DNA from: Clostridiales bacterium
GTDB taxonomy: Bacteria; Bacillota; Clostridia; Christensenellales; Borkfalkiaceae
NCBI GenBank assembly: GCA_015055725.1
Contig: SVHO01000004.1
Span: 20,155 to 84,154 of the forward strand
Length of the DNA stretch: 64,000 nucleotides
Direction of reading: 5' to 3'
Shown: piece by piece, positions 35,942-46,146 of the stretch
Numbering within the stretch: the first letter of the stretch is position 1
How the letters are laid out: each line of letters starts with the position of its first letter
Position numbers and translations under genes: made by a program
The notes under the pieces: generated by a model
Databases searched by the model: none
What the model saw: the letters and a program-made list of their open reading frames with translations, nothing else
Told to the model about the DNA's origin: nothing

Positions 35942-36937
35942 TTAAAGTTTCCACTTTTTTGGTATAAAAATTTCACTAAAAGTTTTTACCACGTAAATAT
36001 CGCTCATTCCCGAAATATAATCGCAAAGCACCACGTCAACGCCGTCAACGTCTAAGCGGTTATAAAAGAATTCGGGAAGATGTGATAAATTTTCTTTATA
36101 ATATTCGTAAAGCGCGGTAAGCATTTTATCCGCACGCTCTTCTTCGGTGCGGAAAGTTTTATCGTTATACACGTTGTCAAACATAAACGTGCGAAGTTCC
36201 ATAGTTGCATCAGCAACGTCTTTTTCCATTTCAACCGTGTTTTTGCCGTCACTCGCATTATAAATAGATGAAAGCATTTTGTTTATGCGCTTACTTGAAC
36301 TTTCCCCTAAAAGTTCAATGGCATATTTTGGCAAATCGTTTTTAGTGATAAATCCCCCGTCGATAGCGTCGTCAATATCGTGATTTATGTATGCAATTCT
36401 ATCCGCCAAGGAAACAGCTTTGCCTTCCAAGGTTTTAGGGTTGCTATTCATTTTATGGTTAATAATTCCGTCAACCACTTCTCTAGTTAAATTAAGTCCT
36501 GCCCCGTCGTTTTCAAGAAAGTCCACAACTCTACCCGACTGAACGTTGTGTTCAAAGCCGTTTGGGTTTAATCTTCCTAAAATTCGTTCACCCGAATGTC
36601 CGAAAGGGGTGTGCCCCAAATCGTGCCCCAAAGCAATTGCTTCAGTTAAATCTTCATTAAGGCTTAAAGCACGCGCAATACCGCGCGCAATTTGTGAAAC
36701 GTTTAAGGTGTGAGTTAAACGCGTTCTATAATGGTCTCCCTCTGGCGAAAAGAAAACTTGCGTTTTGTTCTTTAACCGCCTAAACGCTTTACAATGGATA
36801 ATTCTATCTTTATCGCGTTGAAAATCCGTGCGCATAGGGCAAGCGTCTTCAAAGCGCAATCTACCCACCGTGTCAATAGACTTACACGCAAAAGGTGATA
36901 AAAACATTTGCTCTTTTTGTATCGTTTTTTCTTTCAT
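35942..36937 (-). CDS. dgt: HD-domain deoxyguanosinetriphosphate triphosphohydrolase-like protein
   Basis: A 331-residue dNTP triphosphohydrolase of the Dgt family. The signature RDKDRIIHCKAFRRLKNKTQV, the HD ligands in RTRLTHTLNVSQIARGI and LGHDLGHTPFGHSGE, and the later IAYINHDIDDAI are all present. Such enzymes hydrolyse dNTPs to nucleosides and triphosphate. It heads the dgt-dnaG-rpoD-trmK-nif3 operon, as in many Clostridia. The 175-base region upstream holds the uvrA terminator; an AT-rich promoter is likely there, but I cannot pick one clear pair. Confidence 0.93.
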   Translation of the reverse strand: MKEKTIQKEQMFLSPFACKSIDTVGRLRFEDACPMRTDFQRDKDRIIHCKAFRRLKNKTQVFFSPEGDHYRTRLTHTLNVSQIARGIARALSLNEDLTEAIALGHDLGHTPFGHSGERILGRLNPNGFEHNVQSGRVVDFLENDGAGLNLTREVVDGIINHKMNSNPKTLEGKAVSLADRIAYINHDIDDAIDGGFITKNDLPKYAIELLGESSSKRINKMLSSIYNASDGKNTVEMEKDVADATMELRTFMFDNVYNDKTFRTEEERADKMLTALYEYYKENLSHLPEFFYNRLDVDGVDVVLCDYISGMSDIYVVKTFSEIFIPKKWKL

Positions 36938-37080
36938 AAATTTACCAAATGAATTTTCTTACGCATAGTAATACGCAATCTTTAACTCTTTACCCTTTTT
37001 TATTTTTAAACTTTATTATTAAAAAATATATACTTTATCAAAATAAGACAAATTCCTAAAAAATCTTACAAAAAAGAGCA

Positions 37081-37112
37081 AAAAAACTTGGCTTTTTACC
37101 AAGTTTTTTTGC
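37081..37112 (-). terminator. Terminator after uvrA
   Basis: On the minus strand AAAAAACTTGG and CCAAGTTTTTT pair over 11 bp around a seven-base loop, with the 3' arm supplying the T-tract. Confidence 0.85.
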
Positions 37113-39935
37113 TTATTTAACGTTTAATATTTTTTTTAAAAATTTTCCCGTGTGGCTATTTAGATTCATAGCAACTTGTTCTGGCGTGCCGGTTGCAACA
37201 ACCGTTCCACCACCGCTTCCACCTTCAGGCCCTAAGTCAACGATATAATCAGCAAGTTTTATAACGTCTAAATTATGTTCAATTATAACAATCGTGTTGC
37301 CTGCTTCTTGCAAACGTTGTAAAACGGTGCAGAGTTTATCCACGTCATAACTGTGCAAGCCCGTGGTCGGTTCGTCTAAGATATAAAGCGTTTTTCCAGT
37401 TGCACGCTTAGATAATTCGGTTGCAAGTTTAACCCTTTGTGCTTCGCCACCCGATAGCGTGGTTGAACTTTGACCCAACTTAATATAACCAAGCCCAACG
37501 TCTTGCAAGGTTTTTATTTTATTATATATGCTAGCAATAGGCTTAAAAAACTCACACGCTTGGTCAACGGTCATATCTAAAACGTCGCTAATGCTTTTCC
37601 CTTTATATTTAACTTGCAGAGTTTCTCTATTATACCTTTGCCCCTTGCACACTTCACAAGGAACGTACATATCAGGTAAAAAGTGCATTTCTATTTTAAT
37701 TATTCCGTCTCCCTCACAATTTTCACAACGGCCACCTGCAACGTTAAAAGAAAACCTTCCAGCCTTATAACCGCGCTCTTTAGCATCTGGCGTAGATGCA
37801 AAAAGTTCGCGAATAGTGGAAAACACACCCGTGTAAGTTGCAGGGTTGCTCCTTGGCGTTCTGCCGATAGGCGACTGGTCAATAGCAATAACCTTATCAA
37901 AATGTTCAACTCCGTCAATGCCGACACACACGCCTGCGCGAATTTTCGCGCCGTTTAGTTGTGATGCGAGCGCAGGATAAATTATTTCGTTTACGAGCGA
38001 ACTCTTTCCACTTCCGGAAACGCCCGTGACAGCCGTTATAAGCCCAACGGGGAAAGAAACGTCAATGTTTTTAAGATTGTTTTGTTTTGCGCCTAAAACT
38101 TTAAGCCACCTTCCGTCAGGCTCTTTTCTAAATTTTGGCACTTCGATTTTTCTTCTGCCCGAAAGGTAATCACCCGTTATAGAACGTGGCTCTTTTATAA
38201 TATCTTCAACGCTTCCACACGCAACCACTTCGCCACCGTGAACGCCCGCTTTAGGACCTATATCAACTATATAGTCTGCCGAACGCATAGTGTCTTCGTC
38301 GTGTTCAACTACGATAAGAGTGTTGCCTAAATCACGAAGTTTTTTGAGCGTTCCAATAAGTTTTTCGTTATCGCGTTGATGAAGCCCTATACTCGGCTCG
38401 TCTAAGATATAAAGAACACCCGTAAGTCCGCTACCAATTTGAGTTGCAAGCCTTATCCTTTGCGCTTCGCCACCCGATAATGTCGACGCGTTTCTTGAAA
38501 GTGTTAAATATCCCAAACCAACGTCTATTAAAAAGTTTAGGCGCGCCTTTATTTCTTTTATTATAGGCGTAGAAATGAGCGTTTCCGTGTTGCCAAAAGT
38601 TAGCCCTTCGATAAAATTATAAAGTTCAACAACCGACATATCGGTAAGTTCTGCAATATTTTTTCCACCAACCTTAACGGCAAGCGCTTCTTTTTTAAGG
38701 CGTTTTCCGTGACAAGTGTTGCACGGGTGCACGCTCATATAACGCTCTATTTCACTCTTTGTATAGTCACTTGAAGTTTCACGGTATCTGCGCTCTAAAT
38801 TAGGGATTATGCCTTCCCACGCGCTTTCATAACTTCCGCTAAAAGTCTTAGTATCGTAATTTATTTTGACCTTTTCACCGTTAGTTCCGTAAAGCAAAAT
38901 TTTATAAACGTGTTCGGGTAAATCTTTAACGGGCGTGTCTAAATCAAAGCCGTATCTTTTAGCAAGGGCGTTAAAATAAATATTTGCCATTTTGCCGTTA
39001 TCTAAATTCCAACCCGTGATAGTCATTGCGCCTTCACGCAAAGTTTTATTCGGGTCACGAACAACTAACTTTTCATCAATTTCATTTCTAAACCCCAACC
39101 CCAAACACTCTGGGCAAGCACCGTAAGGATTATTAAACGAAAACAAGCGCGGTTCAATTTCTTCAATGCTAATATTACAATCGGGGCACGCGTATTTAGT
39201 AGAATATAAAATACTCTCTCCGTCAAGCACCTTTATCACCACTAAACCGTCTGCAAGTTTAACGGCGGTCTCTAAACTATCCGCTAAGCGTTTTTCAATG
39301 CCTTCTTTTACGATTAGCCTATCTATAACCACGCTTATCGTGTGCTTAACGTTTTTATCAAGTTTAATTTCTTCTGATAAATCGTAAACTATTCCGTCCA
39401 CTTCAACGCGCGCATAACCGCTTTTTTTATAACTTTCAAAATTTTTTGAATATTCCCCTTTTTTGCCACGAACTACGGGTGCGTTTATTAATATTTTAGT
39501 TCCTTCGCCAAGCGCCATAACTTTATCGGTAATTTGGTCAACCGTTTGGCGCGAAATTTCCCTACCACATTGTGGACAATGCGGAACACCCACACGCGCG
39601 AACAACAACCTAAAATAATCGTAAATTTCAGTCACCGTTCCAACAGTTGAGCGTGGGTTGTGCGAAGTTGTTTTTTGGTCGATAGAAATAGCAGGCGACA
39701 ACCCTTCAATGCTTTCAACGTTTGGTTTTTCCATTTGCCCTAAAAACATACGCGCATAACTTGAAAGACTTTCAACGTATCTGCGCTGACCTTCAGCGTA
39801 AATAGTTTCAAAAGCCAGCGTACTTTTTCCGCTACCAGAAAGCCCCGTAAACACCACCAACTTATCACGGGGAATAGTTAAATCAATATTTTTAAGGTTA
39901 TTTTCCTTAGCGCCTTTTATCTTTATATAATCCAT
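37113..39935 (-). CDS. uvrA: Excinuclease ABC subunit UvrA
   Basis: The damage-recognition ATPase of nucleotide excision repair, 940 residues, full length. Two ABC modules are present: Walker [12 protein letters not shown] with signature [12 protein letters not shown], then [11 protein letters not shown] with [12 protein letters not shown]. Zinc modules [10 protein letters not shown]...CPECLGLG and CENCEGDG...CEVCKGQR are intact. It starts four bases after uvrB in a four-gene unit that begins with two small membrane-anchored proteins. Confidence 0.97.
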   Translation of the reverse strand: MDYIKIKGAKENNLKNIDLTIPRDKLVVFTGLSGSGKSTLAFETIYAEGQRRYVESLSSYARMFLGQMEKPNVESIEGLSPAISIDQKTTSHNPRSTVGTVTEIYDYFRLLFARVGVPHCPQCGREISRQTVDQITDKVMALGEGTKILINAPVVRGKKGEYSKNFESYKKSGYARVEVDGIVYDLSEEIKLDKNVKHTISVVIDRLIVKEGIEKRLADSLETAVKLADGLVVIKVLDGESILYSTKYACPDCNISIEEIEPRLFSFNNPYGACPECLGLGFRNEIDEKLVVRDPNKTLREGAMTITGWNLDNGKMANIYFNALAKRYGFDLDTPVKDLPEHVYKILLYGTNGEKVKINYDTKTFSGSYESAWEGIIPNLERRYRETSSDYTKSEIERYMSVHPCNTCHGKRLKKEALAVKVGGKNIAELTDMSVVELYNFIEGLTFGNTETLISTPIIKEIKARLNFLIDVGLGYLTLSRNASTLSGGEAQRIRLATQIGSGLTGVLYILDEPSIGLHQRDNEKLIGTLKKLRDLGNTLIVVEHDEDTMRSADYIVDIGPKAGVHGGEVVACGSVEDIIKEPRSITGDYLSGRRKIEVPKFRKEPDGRWLKVLGAKQNNLKNIDVSFPVGLITAVTGVSGSGKSSLVNEIIYPALASQLNGAKIRAGVCVGIDGVEHFDKVIAIDQSPIGRTPRSNPATYTGVFSTIRELFASTPDAKERGYKAGRFSFNVAGGRCENCEGDGIIKIEMHFLPDMYVPCEVCKGQRYNRETLQVKYKGKSISDVLDMTVDQACEFFKPIASIYNKIKTLQDVGLGYIKLGQSSTTLSGGEAQRVKLATELSKRATGKTLYILDEPTTGLHSYDVDKLCTVLQRLQEAGNTIVIIEHNLDVIKLADYIVDLGPEGGSGGGTVVATGTPEQVAMNLNSHTGKFLKKILNVK

Positions 39936-39939
39936 AATT

Positions 39940-41901
39940 TTACTTTCTCATCTTTAACTTAAGTTTTGCAATAGTATCTCTAATTTCAATGCACTTTTCA
40001 AAGTCAAGGTTAGCGGACGCAATTTTCATAAGCGCCTTTAACTTTTCAATTTCTTCTGGGATATCTTGCTTTTTAATATCTTTAGTTCTATCCACTTTTT
40101 TAGTTATTTCAAGCGTGTTGACCACGTTTTTAACTATAGTTTTAGGAATTATGCCGTGCTCTTTGTTATATTCGCTTTGTATTTCTCTACGCCTTTTTGT
40201 TTCGTCTATTGCACGCTTCATACTGCCAGTTATAACGTCTGCATACATTATAACCCTGCCTTCAGCGTTTCTCGCCGCTCTACCCACCGTTTGAATAAGC
40301 GAAGTTTCGCTTCTCAAAAAGCCTTCCTTATCCGCATCTAAAATAGCCACGAGTTTAACTTCGGGAAGGTCTAATCCTTCGCGCAAAAGGTTAATTCCAC
40401 AAAGCACGTCAAACTCACCCGTTCTCAACGCCGAAACGATTTCAATTCTTTCCATCGTGTCTATATCGCTGTGCATATAGCGCACTTTAACGCCGTTCTC
40501 TTTAAGATATTCGGTTAAACTTTCCGCCATTTTTTTGGTTAAGGTGGTTATTAAAACTCTGCCCTTTTCAGCAACCACTTTATTTATCTCAATAAGTAAA
40601 TCGTCTATTTGGTTCTTAGTTGGCTTAACGGTTATTTCAGGGTCTATAAGCCCCGTGGGGCGAATAAGTTGTTCAACCACTTGCCCCGCTTGTGATAATT
40701 CATATTTAGCAGGCGTTGCCGAAACACACACCAGTTGTCCAATGCGCGCGTCAAATTCTTCAAACGTTAAAGGTCTATTATCAAACGCCGATTTTAGCCT
40801 AAACCCATATTCCACCAAGTTGGTTTTTCTTGACCTATCTCCGTTATACATTGCGCCTATCTGCGGAATAGTCATATGCGATTCGTCAATAAACACAACG
40901 AAATCTTTTGGAAAATAATCTAACAACGTAAAGGGTGGCTCGCCTATATTTCTGCCGTCAAAATAACGGCTATAATTTTCTATTCCCTTGCAAAAACCAA
41001 TTTCCTTTATCATTTCTATATCGTAATCGGTGCGTTGCTTTAATCTTTGCGCTTCGATAAGTTTACCTTGTTCGTTAAAAAAACGCACTTCGTCGTCACG
41101 GTCACGCTCAATGGCGCACACGGCAACGTTAAGTTTTTCTTGCGCAACGGCATAGTGGCTTGCAGGAAAAATTACCGCGTGCTTTAACTCGGATATAATT
41201 TTACCCGAAACGAATTCAACTTCTAAAATTCTATCTATATTGTCCCCGAAAAATTCAACTCTAATTAACACTTCGGTGTTAGACGAAGGGAAGATATCCA
41301 CGATATCACCGCGCACTCTAAAAGACGAGCGTGAAAAGTCCACGTCACGCCGAGTATACTGTATAGCGACCAATTTTCTCATAAGTTGGTCACGGCTAAT
41401 TTGGTCGTCTGGGCGGAGTGAAAGAGCCAAGCGATAATACTCTTCTGGCGCACCCAAACCGTATATGCACGAAACGGATACAACAACTATAGTGTCAGAG
41501 CGTTCTGATAAAGAACAGGTTGCAGAGTGCCTTAACTTATCGATTTCGTCGTTAATAGCAAGGTCTTTTTCTATGTAAGTATCCGTACTTGGAATATACG
41601 CTTCGGGTTGATAGTAATCGTAATACGAAACGAAAAATTCAACGCGATTATTTGGAAAGAACTCTCTAAACTCGTTGCAAAGTTGTGCTGCAAGCGTTTT
41701 GTTGTGCGCAATAACTAAGGCAGGGCGATTTACGTTTGCAATAACGTTTGCCATAGTGAAAGTTTTGCCCGAACCCGTCACACCCAAAAGCACCTGCGTG
41801 CGCAAACCGTCACGCAAGCCGTCAGTTAACTTCGCGATTGCTTGCGGTTGGTCACCCGTAGGTTTATAATTAGATTTAAGTTCAAAGTTCCTTTTTTCCA
41901 T
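39940..41901 (-). CDS. uvrB: Excinuclease ABC subunit UvrB
   Basis: The helicase-like subunit that verifies damage and recruits UvrC, 653 residues. Walker [13 protein letters not shown], the beta-hairpin region [19 protein letters not shown]-like box FIDESHMT, helicase motif V/VI ([14 protein letters not shown] and QTVGRAARN) and the C-terminal UVR domain ([19 protein letters not shown]) are visible. Only one base separates it from the preceding small winged-helix gene, which implies translational coupling. No LexA-like box is evident at the operon promoter. Confidence 0.97.
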   Translation of the reverse strand: MEKRNFELKSNYKPTGDQPQAIAKLTDGLRDGLRTQVLLGVTGSGKTFTMANVIANVNRPALVIAHNKTLAAQLCNEFREFFPNNRVEFFVSYYDYYQPEAYIPSTDTYIEKDLAINDEIDKLRHSATCSLSERSDTIVVVSVSCIYGLGAPEEYYRLALSLRPDDQISRDQLMRKLVAIQYTRRDVDFSRSSFRVRGDIVDIFPSSNTEVLIRVEFFGDNIDRILEVEFVSGKIISELKHAVIFPASHYAVAQEKLNVAVCAIERDRDDEVRFFNEQGKLIEAQRLKQRTDYDIEMIKEIGFCKGIENYSRYFDGRNIGEPPFTLLDYFPKDFVVFIDESHMTIPQIGAMYNGDRSRKTNLVEYGFRLKSAFDNRPLTFEEFDARIGQLVCVSATPAKYELSQAGQVVEQLIRPTGLIDPEITVKPTKNQIDDLLIEINKVVAEKGRVLITTLTKKMAESLTEYLKENGVKVRYMHSDIDTMERIEIVSALRTGEFDVLCGINLLREGLDLPEVKLVAILDADKEGFLRSETSLIQTVGRAARNAEGRVIMYADVITGSMKRAIDETKRRREIQSEYNKEHGIIPKTIVKNVVNTLEITKKVDRTKDIKKQDIPEEIEKLKALMKIASANLDFEKCIEIRDTIAKLKLKMRK

Positions 41902-41902
41902 A

Positions 41903-42259
41903 CTAAAAAATTGCCTTTAAAATTAGTCCTACAACAAAACTTAATAATGCAAAAGAAATGGTCAAAACCAAACGGAAAATTAAATTTCTTTTCATCACTT
42001 TTAATCCGCGCGTATATCCTTTGCCCTTTTCTTTTATGGTCACGCAATAAACTGTTTCTCCGTGGCGGTCTGAATAAATCAAATCAAAATAACCGTCGGC
42101 ACAAAGGTCTTTAACTATTAGTTCAAGTTTGGTTTGGCTTAAAGTTTCAACGCCTGAAATTTTTATTAAATCTGCAGGCGTTATTAAAATGGTGCTTTTA
42201 TCTTTACACTCGTTGCAAAGCGCAATCATAATTTTGTTTTCTGTCTTAGAAAGCATCAA
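41903..42259 (-). CDS. Small winged-helix protein with C-terminal membrane anchor, coupled to uvrB
   Basis: I do not recognise the family. The 118-residue protein starts with a helix-turn-helix-like domain ([12 protein letters not shown], then [10 protein letters not shown], then [18 protein letters not shown] as a possible recognition helix). The wing-like [20 protein letters not shown] hairpin reads [11 protein letters not shown] here. A basic stretch (LKVMKRN) precedes a single C-terminal hydrophobic helix ([21 protein letters not shown]). The topology suggests a tail-anchored protein with its soluble domain in the cytoplasm. Its ATG overlaps the upstream paralogue-like gene by four bases, and it ends one base before uvrB. 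Confidence 0.8.
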   Translation of the reverse strand: MMLSKTENKIMIALCNECKDKSTILITPADLIKISGVETLSQTKLELIVKDLCADGYFDLIYSDRHGETVYCVTIKEKGKGYTRGLKVMKRNLIFRLVLTISFALLSFVVGLILKAIF

Positions 42260-42624
42260 ATCACCCCTAAAACCACGAGCAAAATTATTAAAGATAATCC
42301 GCCCGAAAGCGCGCCTAAAAACGAATATAAAAAATAAAACTTTTGCGCGTGCGCCCTTTCAATTTCGCACTCTATTTGATTTTCAAAAACTAATCTGCCC
42401 TTGTTTAACGGGCATAAACAAATTTCAAAATCATCTTGATACTTAACGCTTATATATTCTCTATCCGAAAGCGTTTTAACGCAATCTAAAACGCTTTGGC
42501 TATCTAAACCGAACTTTACAGGCATAGAAGAAAGCAAATATTCCGTATCAAAAACTTTATATCCCGACCCAACGCAGTCCCTGTTGATTATATTGAGCAA
42601 TGAAAGACATCTTTTATCAAGCAT
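42256..42624 (-). CDS. Small winged-helix protein with C-terminal membrane anchor, first gene of the uvrBA operon
   Basis: A 122-residue protein with the same plan as the next gene. It has a helical N-terminus (CLSLLNIINRD), a helix-turn-helix-like segment (SQSVLDCVKTLSDREYISV), a beta-wing (FEICLCPLNKGRLVFE) and one C-terminal hydrophobic helix (about 95-121). Sequence identity to its neighbour is low, but spacing and order of elements match, suggesting an old duplication. GGAAGGTG precedes the ATG, and a good promoter lies upstream. Function unknown; a membrane-tethered regulator or sensor linked to DNA repair is one possibility. Confidence 0.8.
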   Translation of the reverse strand: MLDKRCLSLLNIINRDCVGSGYKVFDTEYLLSSMPVKFGLDSQSVLDCVKTLSDREYISVKYQDDFEICLCPLNKGRLVFENQIECEIERAHAQKFYFLYSFLGALSGGLSLIILLVVLGVI

Positions 42625-42677
42625 ATAGCACCTTCCACGCTAAATATTTTGCAACTTTTTTGGGTTTTATATACATA

Positions 42678-42706
42678 ATTTTACCACAATAACGCGCTGT
42701 TGTAAA
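42678..42706 (-). promoter_or_regulatory. Promoter of the small-protein/uvrB/uvrA operon
   Basis: TTTACA (42701-42706) and TAAAAT (42678-42683) with a 17-base spacer. No inverted repeat resembling a LexA operator is seen within or beside it. The upstream terminator's T-tract abuts the -35 box. Confidence 0.75.
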
Positions 42707-42707
42707 C

Positions 42708-42737
42708 AAAAAACGCACCACGAATTTTATGGTGCGT
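42708..42737 (-). terminator. Terminator after the ABC-2 permease gene
   Basis: On the minus strand ACGCACCA and TGGTGCGT form an 8-bp stem, followed by TTTTTTGTTT. Confidence 0.88.
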
Positions 42738-42742
42738 TTAAG

Positions 42743-43642
42743 TTATTTAATTTTTTTACGGCGCGCATTTAAGAATACGTATAACCCGATAAAGAGCGCA
42801 ACGGAAAGTATCAACACGGCAAAAGAAACGCCTGATGAAACTTGCTCGCCAAAAAAGTAAATATTGCAGTCTACTGCGTCTTTAAAGCCGTTTATCGCTT
42901 GCTCTGGCAAGTTATTATTTGTCATTTCTCTTATAACACCGTTAAGACAATGATTTCTTAATAGCGAAGTTCCATAAGTGCCTGGTGAAAACATTAAAAC
43001 GTCCCTTAGCCCTTGTGAAAAAGAAGAGAGTGGCATATACGCACCACTTATAAATCCATAACACGAACTGACTATAGAGCCAACTGCTGAAATTTGACCT
43101 TGAGTTGATAAAAAATAATTTATAACCGAAGATAACGCAGTTCCTAACGTGACTAAAATAATTACGTCTAACAGTAAAAGCAACACGTCTAAAAAGGATA
43201 AATACCAACCAATAGTCGCAATATAAATAAGCCCTGCCGTTAGCGCAACCAAACAAATTATAAGCGTTGAAATGGTGGTTGCAACGTAGTATGATAGCGC
43301 CATAGTAGACGGTTTAACGGGTGACATCAACATATCCTTTCTTGCGCCCGAAACTTTATCTTGAACCATAAGCATATTAGAACAAAATGAAACGGTTATG
43401 CAACTGACTGATAAAAGCGAAGAAAGCAACTGTCCACCAACCGCGCCGTTTATAACGCCGTCTGATAAAGTCACGCCCATTTGTGAAAAAATTGAACTCA
43501 AACTATCGCGATAAACGTTTGCAAGAAAAGTTGCGTAAAGCACCAACAAAATAAGCGGTGTTATTAGAGAAGTGAAAAACAAACCTTTATCTTTAAAAAA
43601 CAGTTTTACGTTTCTGCCGACTAAACTTTTAAAAATTTTCAT
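42743..43642 (-). CDS. ABC-2 type transporter permease
   Basis: A 299-residue ABC-2 permease with six hydrophobic segments: one near residues 20-42, a cluster at about 90-215, and one near the C-terminus. A large extracytoplasmic loop lies after the first helix. The central segment contains the usual KVSGARKDMLMSPVKPSTM element of drug, antibiotic or polysaccharide exporters. It overlaps the ATP-binding subunit gene by four bases. Substrate unknown. Confidence 0.9.
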   Translation of the reverse strand: MKIFKSLVGRNVKLFFKDKGLFFTSLITPLILLVLYATFLANVYRDSLSSIFSQMGVTLSDGVINGAVGGQLLSSLLSVSCITVSFCSNMLMVQDKVSGARKDMLMSPVKPSTMALSYYVATTISTLIICLVALTAGLIYIATIGWYLSFLDVLLLLLDVIILVTLGTALSSVINYFLSTQGQISAVGSIVSSCYGFISGAYMPLSSFSQGLRDVLMFSPGTYGTSLLRNHCLNGVIREMTNNNLPEQAINGFKDAVDCNIYFFGEQVSSGVSFAVLILSVALFIGLYVFLNARRKKIK

Positions 43643-44553
43643 TTTGCGCCCCCTTCACCAAGCGATTTTCCCGTGACGGTTAAAAACACCGAATCCATCT
43701 TACCTTTCATAACTTCGTAGTCCTTAAAAATTTCGGGGTATTTAACAATTAACGCAGTTGCCATAGCGGTGTTTTCAACTGAAAGCCTTATCGCTTGCCC
43801 CGTACGCTTAAACGGAACACCCAAGTTTTTAACTTGTTCTTCCGAAACGCCGTAAAGATAAATAAAGTCTCCCGAATAATTATTTTTTAAGTCAACGGGC
43901 GTTCCCTCGGCAACAATTTTGCCGTTATCAATGATAACCACGTAATCAGCGTCAGACGCTTCTTCCATGTAGTGCGTGGTTAAAAACACGGTCATATTTT
44001 TTTCTTTTCTAAACTGCTCAATCACTTTCCAGAGAGTTGTGCGAGTTTGGGGGTCTAAACCTGTTGTCGGCTCGTCTAATACCAAAATTTTAGGGTCGTG
44101 AAAAAGTGCGCGTGCAATATCTATTTTTCTTCTTTGTCCGCCCGAAAGTTTATTTACCGAGCGGTGCAAATAATCCTTAAAATCTAAAATCGAACAAAGA
44201 TATTCTAATCTTTCTTCAAAATCTTTGTCGTGTATTCCATATAAAGACGCGCGATTTTTCAAGTTGTCGTAAACGGTGAGCGATTTATCTAACACGGAAT
44301 TTTGGAAAACGACGCCTATTTTACTCTTTAATGAATGTGCGTCCACGTCCGTGTCAACACCGTCGATGAAAACTTTACCGCCGTCCTTTTCGAGCGTACC
44401 GCACATAATGGAAATAGTGGTCGATTTGCCCGCACCGTTGACACCCAAAAAGGCAAAAAGTTCGCCTTCTTTTACCTTAAAACTTAAATCGTCAACCGCT
44501 TTAACTTGCCCAAAACTCTTTTTTAAGTTTTCAATCTTAATTATATTAACCAT
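43639..44553 (-). CDS. ABC transporter ATP-binding protein (drug/antibiotic exporter type)
   Basis: A 304-residue ABC ATPase of the CcmA/DrrA class. Walker A is GVNGAGKSTT, the signature is KLSGGQRRKIDIARAL, Walker B is [14 protein letters not shown] and the H-loop is TTHYMEEA. The C-terminal 80 residues form the extra domain common in ABC-2 exporter ATPases. An AGGAGATAATT ribosome site precedes it, two bases after the PHP gene stop. With the permease it would form an exporter; the cargo is not evident. Confidence 0.92.
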   Translation of the reverse strand: MVNIIKIENLKKSFGQVKAVDDLSFKVKEGELFAFLGVNGAGKSTTISIMCGTLEKDGGKVFIDGVDTDVDAHSLKSKIGVVFQNSVLDKSLTVYDNLKNRASLYGIHDKDFEERLEYLCSILDFKDYLHRSVNKLSGGQRRKIDIARALFHDPKILVLDEPTTGLDPQTRTTLWKVIEQFRKEKNMTVFLTTHYMEEASDADYVVIIDNGKIVAEGTPVDLKNNYSGDFIYLYGVSEEQVKNLGVPFKRTGQAIRLSVENTAMATALIVKYPEIFKDYEVMKGKMDSVFLTVTGKSLGEGGAK

Positions 44554-44555
44554 AA

Positions 44556-45326
44556 TTATCTCCTAAAAGGCTCTTTCAATAGATTCAAGTTATACTTTTC
44601 AACTAAAAGCATAGCCTTTTCAATCAACTCAGTTTGTAAAAACATTTGTGGCTCGTGTGCATCGTATCCTATAACTATATCGTTGCCGATTTCGCCTGCA
44701 ATTCTGAAAAACTCTTCGGTAGGATAGCCTCTATTTTTACTTAAACCTAACAAGTTAATTTCTAACGGAATACTCATATTTTTAGCACCTTGACATAATC
44801 TTATATACGCTTCTTTTTTCTTTTCACCGTCAATACAACCGTTAAATTGCATTAAATCTGGGTGCGCAAGATATAAAAAGCAACCTGTTCTTAACCCTTC
44901 AAGAACATTGTCTACGTAATCATTTAAATCTTTTATATCGTGTGTGGGAGCATAAACGTATAAATCAGCACGTTGTTCGTGTAAATAGTGTTGCCCAAGA
45001 ATTAAATAATCTGGTTTAACCGTGCCTAGCAGTTCCATTTCTTTTTTATGGAAATTTGGATAATACTCCACTTCAAAACCAAGTAAAATTTCTATATCTG
45101 TTTGATATTCTTTTTTTAATTTCCTTACGCTTTGAGCATATTCGTTTAACATATTGAGTGGCATTTGGTCTTTATAATGCCCATCTTTACAAGCAAAAAT
45201 ATATGGCGCATGGTCTGCAAACCCCAACACTTTTATTCCACTTTTAATCGCTTTTTCAACATATTCTTTGTCACTACCAACTGCATGCCCACAACGAATA
45301 GTATGAGTATGATAATTATATAACAT
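44556..45326 (-). CDS. PHP-domain phosphatase, histidinol-phosphatase-like
   Basis: A 256-residue PHP protein. Metal ligands are visible in YNYHTHTIRCGHA, FADHAPY, GFEVEYYP, LGQHYLH, YLAHPDLMQF and GYDAHEPQ. It most resembles HisK-type histidinol-phosphate phosphatases. No other histidine biosynthesis gene is present, and it is coupled to an ABC exporter. The real substrate could therefore be another phosphomonoester. AAAGGTG precedes the ATG. Confidence 0.85.
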   Translation of the reverse strand: MLYNYHTHTIRCGHAVGSDKEYVEKAIKSGIKVLGFADHAPYIFACKDGHYKDQMPLNMLNEYAQSVRKLKKEYQTDIEILLGFEVEYYPNFHKKEMELLGTVKPDYLILGQHYLHEQRADLYVYAPTHDIKDLNDYVDNVLEGLRTGCFLYLAHPDLMQFNGCIDGEKKKEAYIRLCQGAKNMSIPLEINLLGLSKNRGYPTEEFFRIAGEIGNDIVIGYDAHEPQMFLQTELIEKAMLLVEKYNLNLLKEPFRR

Positions 45327-45385
45327 ATTTCACCTTTCTAAAATATTTTCAAATGTTTGTTTTTAAAATTAAAGTTGAACATGTA

Positions 45386-45414
45386 TTTACTTTTTAAATT
45401 TTTTATGTTAAAAT
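45386..45414 (+). promoter_or_regulatory. Promoter immediately upstream of the GDPD gene
   Basis: TTTACT (45386-45391) and TAAAAT (45409-45414) with a 17-base spacer. The predicted transcript start near 45421 is about three bases before the ATG, implying a leaderless or nearly leaderless mRNA. Confidence 0.6.
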
Positions 45415-45423
45415 GTTATTGTT

Positions 45424-46146
45424 ATGGAAAATATATATAACAATTTTATAAACTACGCACACCGTGGTGCGAGTGAATACGCACCCGAAAACACTTTGCT
45501 ATCCTTTTATTTAGGTCTTTATATGGGTGCAAACGGCATTGAAACGGACGTTCAACTGACCAAAGACGGCGTGCCCGTTCTTTTCCACGACGACACGTTA
45601 GAACGCATGACGGGCGAAAAAGGTTGTGTTGCCGATTATACTTTTAGCGAACTTCAATCTTTTAACGTTAAGAAAAACGGCTTAACTGATAAAATCGTTT
45701 CTTTTGAAGATTTCTTAGCGCATTTTTCTCATAAGAACTTAACTTTTGCAATTGAACTTAAAGGTGACGGCACTGCGATAAAAAGCGTTGACCTTTTAAG
45801 AAAGTATAATATGCTAAGTAAAACGATTATAACTTCTTTTAAATTCAAAGAATTAGTTGACGTTAAAACTTATGCGCCCGAATTTAGAACGGGTTATCTT
45901 GCCCTTGAAGATATTGACGACACTCTTTTAGATAAAATGAAAGAAACGGGCATTGAAGAACTTTGCCCCGAATCAAAAGTTATCACGGCTGAAAAAGTTA
46001 AAGAGTGGAAAGAAAAGGGCTTTGAAGTACGCGCTTGGGGAATATATAACGAACAAATTATGAAAGACGTTTATCACACCGGCGTTAACGGAATGACGGT
46101 CAATTTTCCAGATAAACTAACTGAATATATAAGGAACTTAAAATGA
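45424..46146 (+). CDS. Glycerophosphodiester phosphodiesterase (GDPD family)
   Basis: A 240-residue TIM-barrel GDPD that hydrolyses glycerophosphodiesters to glycerol 3-phosphate and an alcohol. Catalytic His13-Arg14 (YAHRGASEYAPENT), the metal ligands in IETDVQLTKDG and the second His in LFHDDTLERMT are intact. There is no signal peptide, so it acts in the cytoplasm. No ribosome site is visible before the ATG, and the HRG motif starts too close to the N-terminus for a later start. Four-base overlap couples it to a thioesterase gene. A second GDPD domain occurs in the fusion gene at 59769. Confidence 0.93.
   Translation: MENIYNNFINYAHRGASEYAPENTLLSFYLGLYMGANGIETDVQLTKDGVPVLFHDDTLERMTGEKGCVADYTFSELQSFNVKKNGLTDKIVSFEDFLAHFSHKNLTFAIELKGDGTAIKSVDLLRKYNMLSKTIITSFKFKELVDVKTYAPEFRTGYLALEDIDDTLLDKMKETGIEELCPESKVITAEKVKEWKEKGFEVRAWGIYNEQIMKDVYHTGVNGMTVNFPDKLTEYIRNLK

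Noticed and set aside
42625..42742. LexA operator for the uvr operon
   Set aside because: No GAAC-N4-GTTC or CGAAC-type inverted repeat is visible around the promoter.
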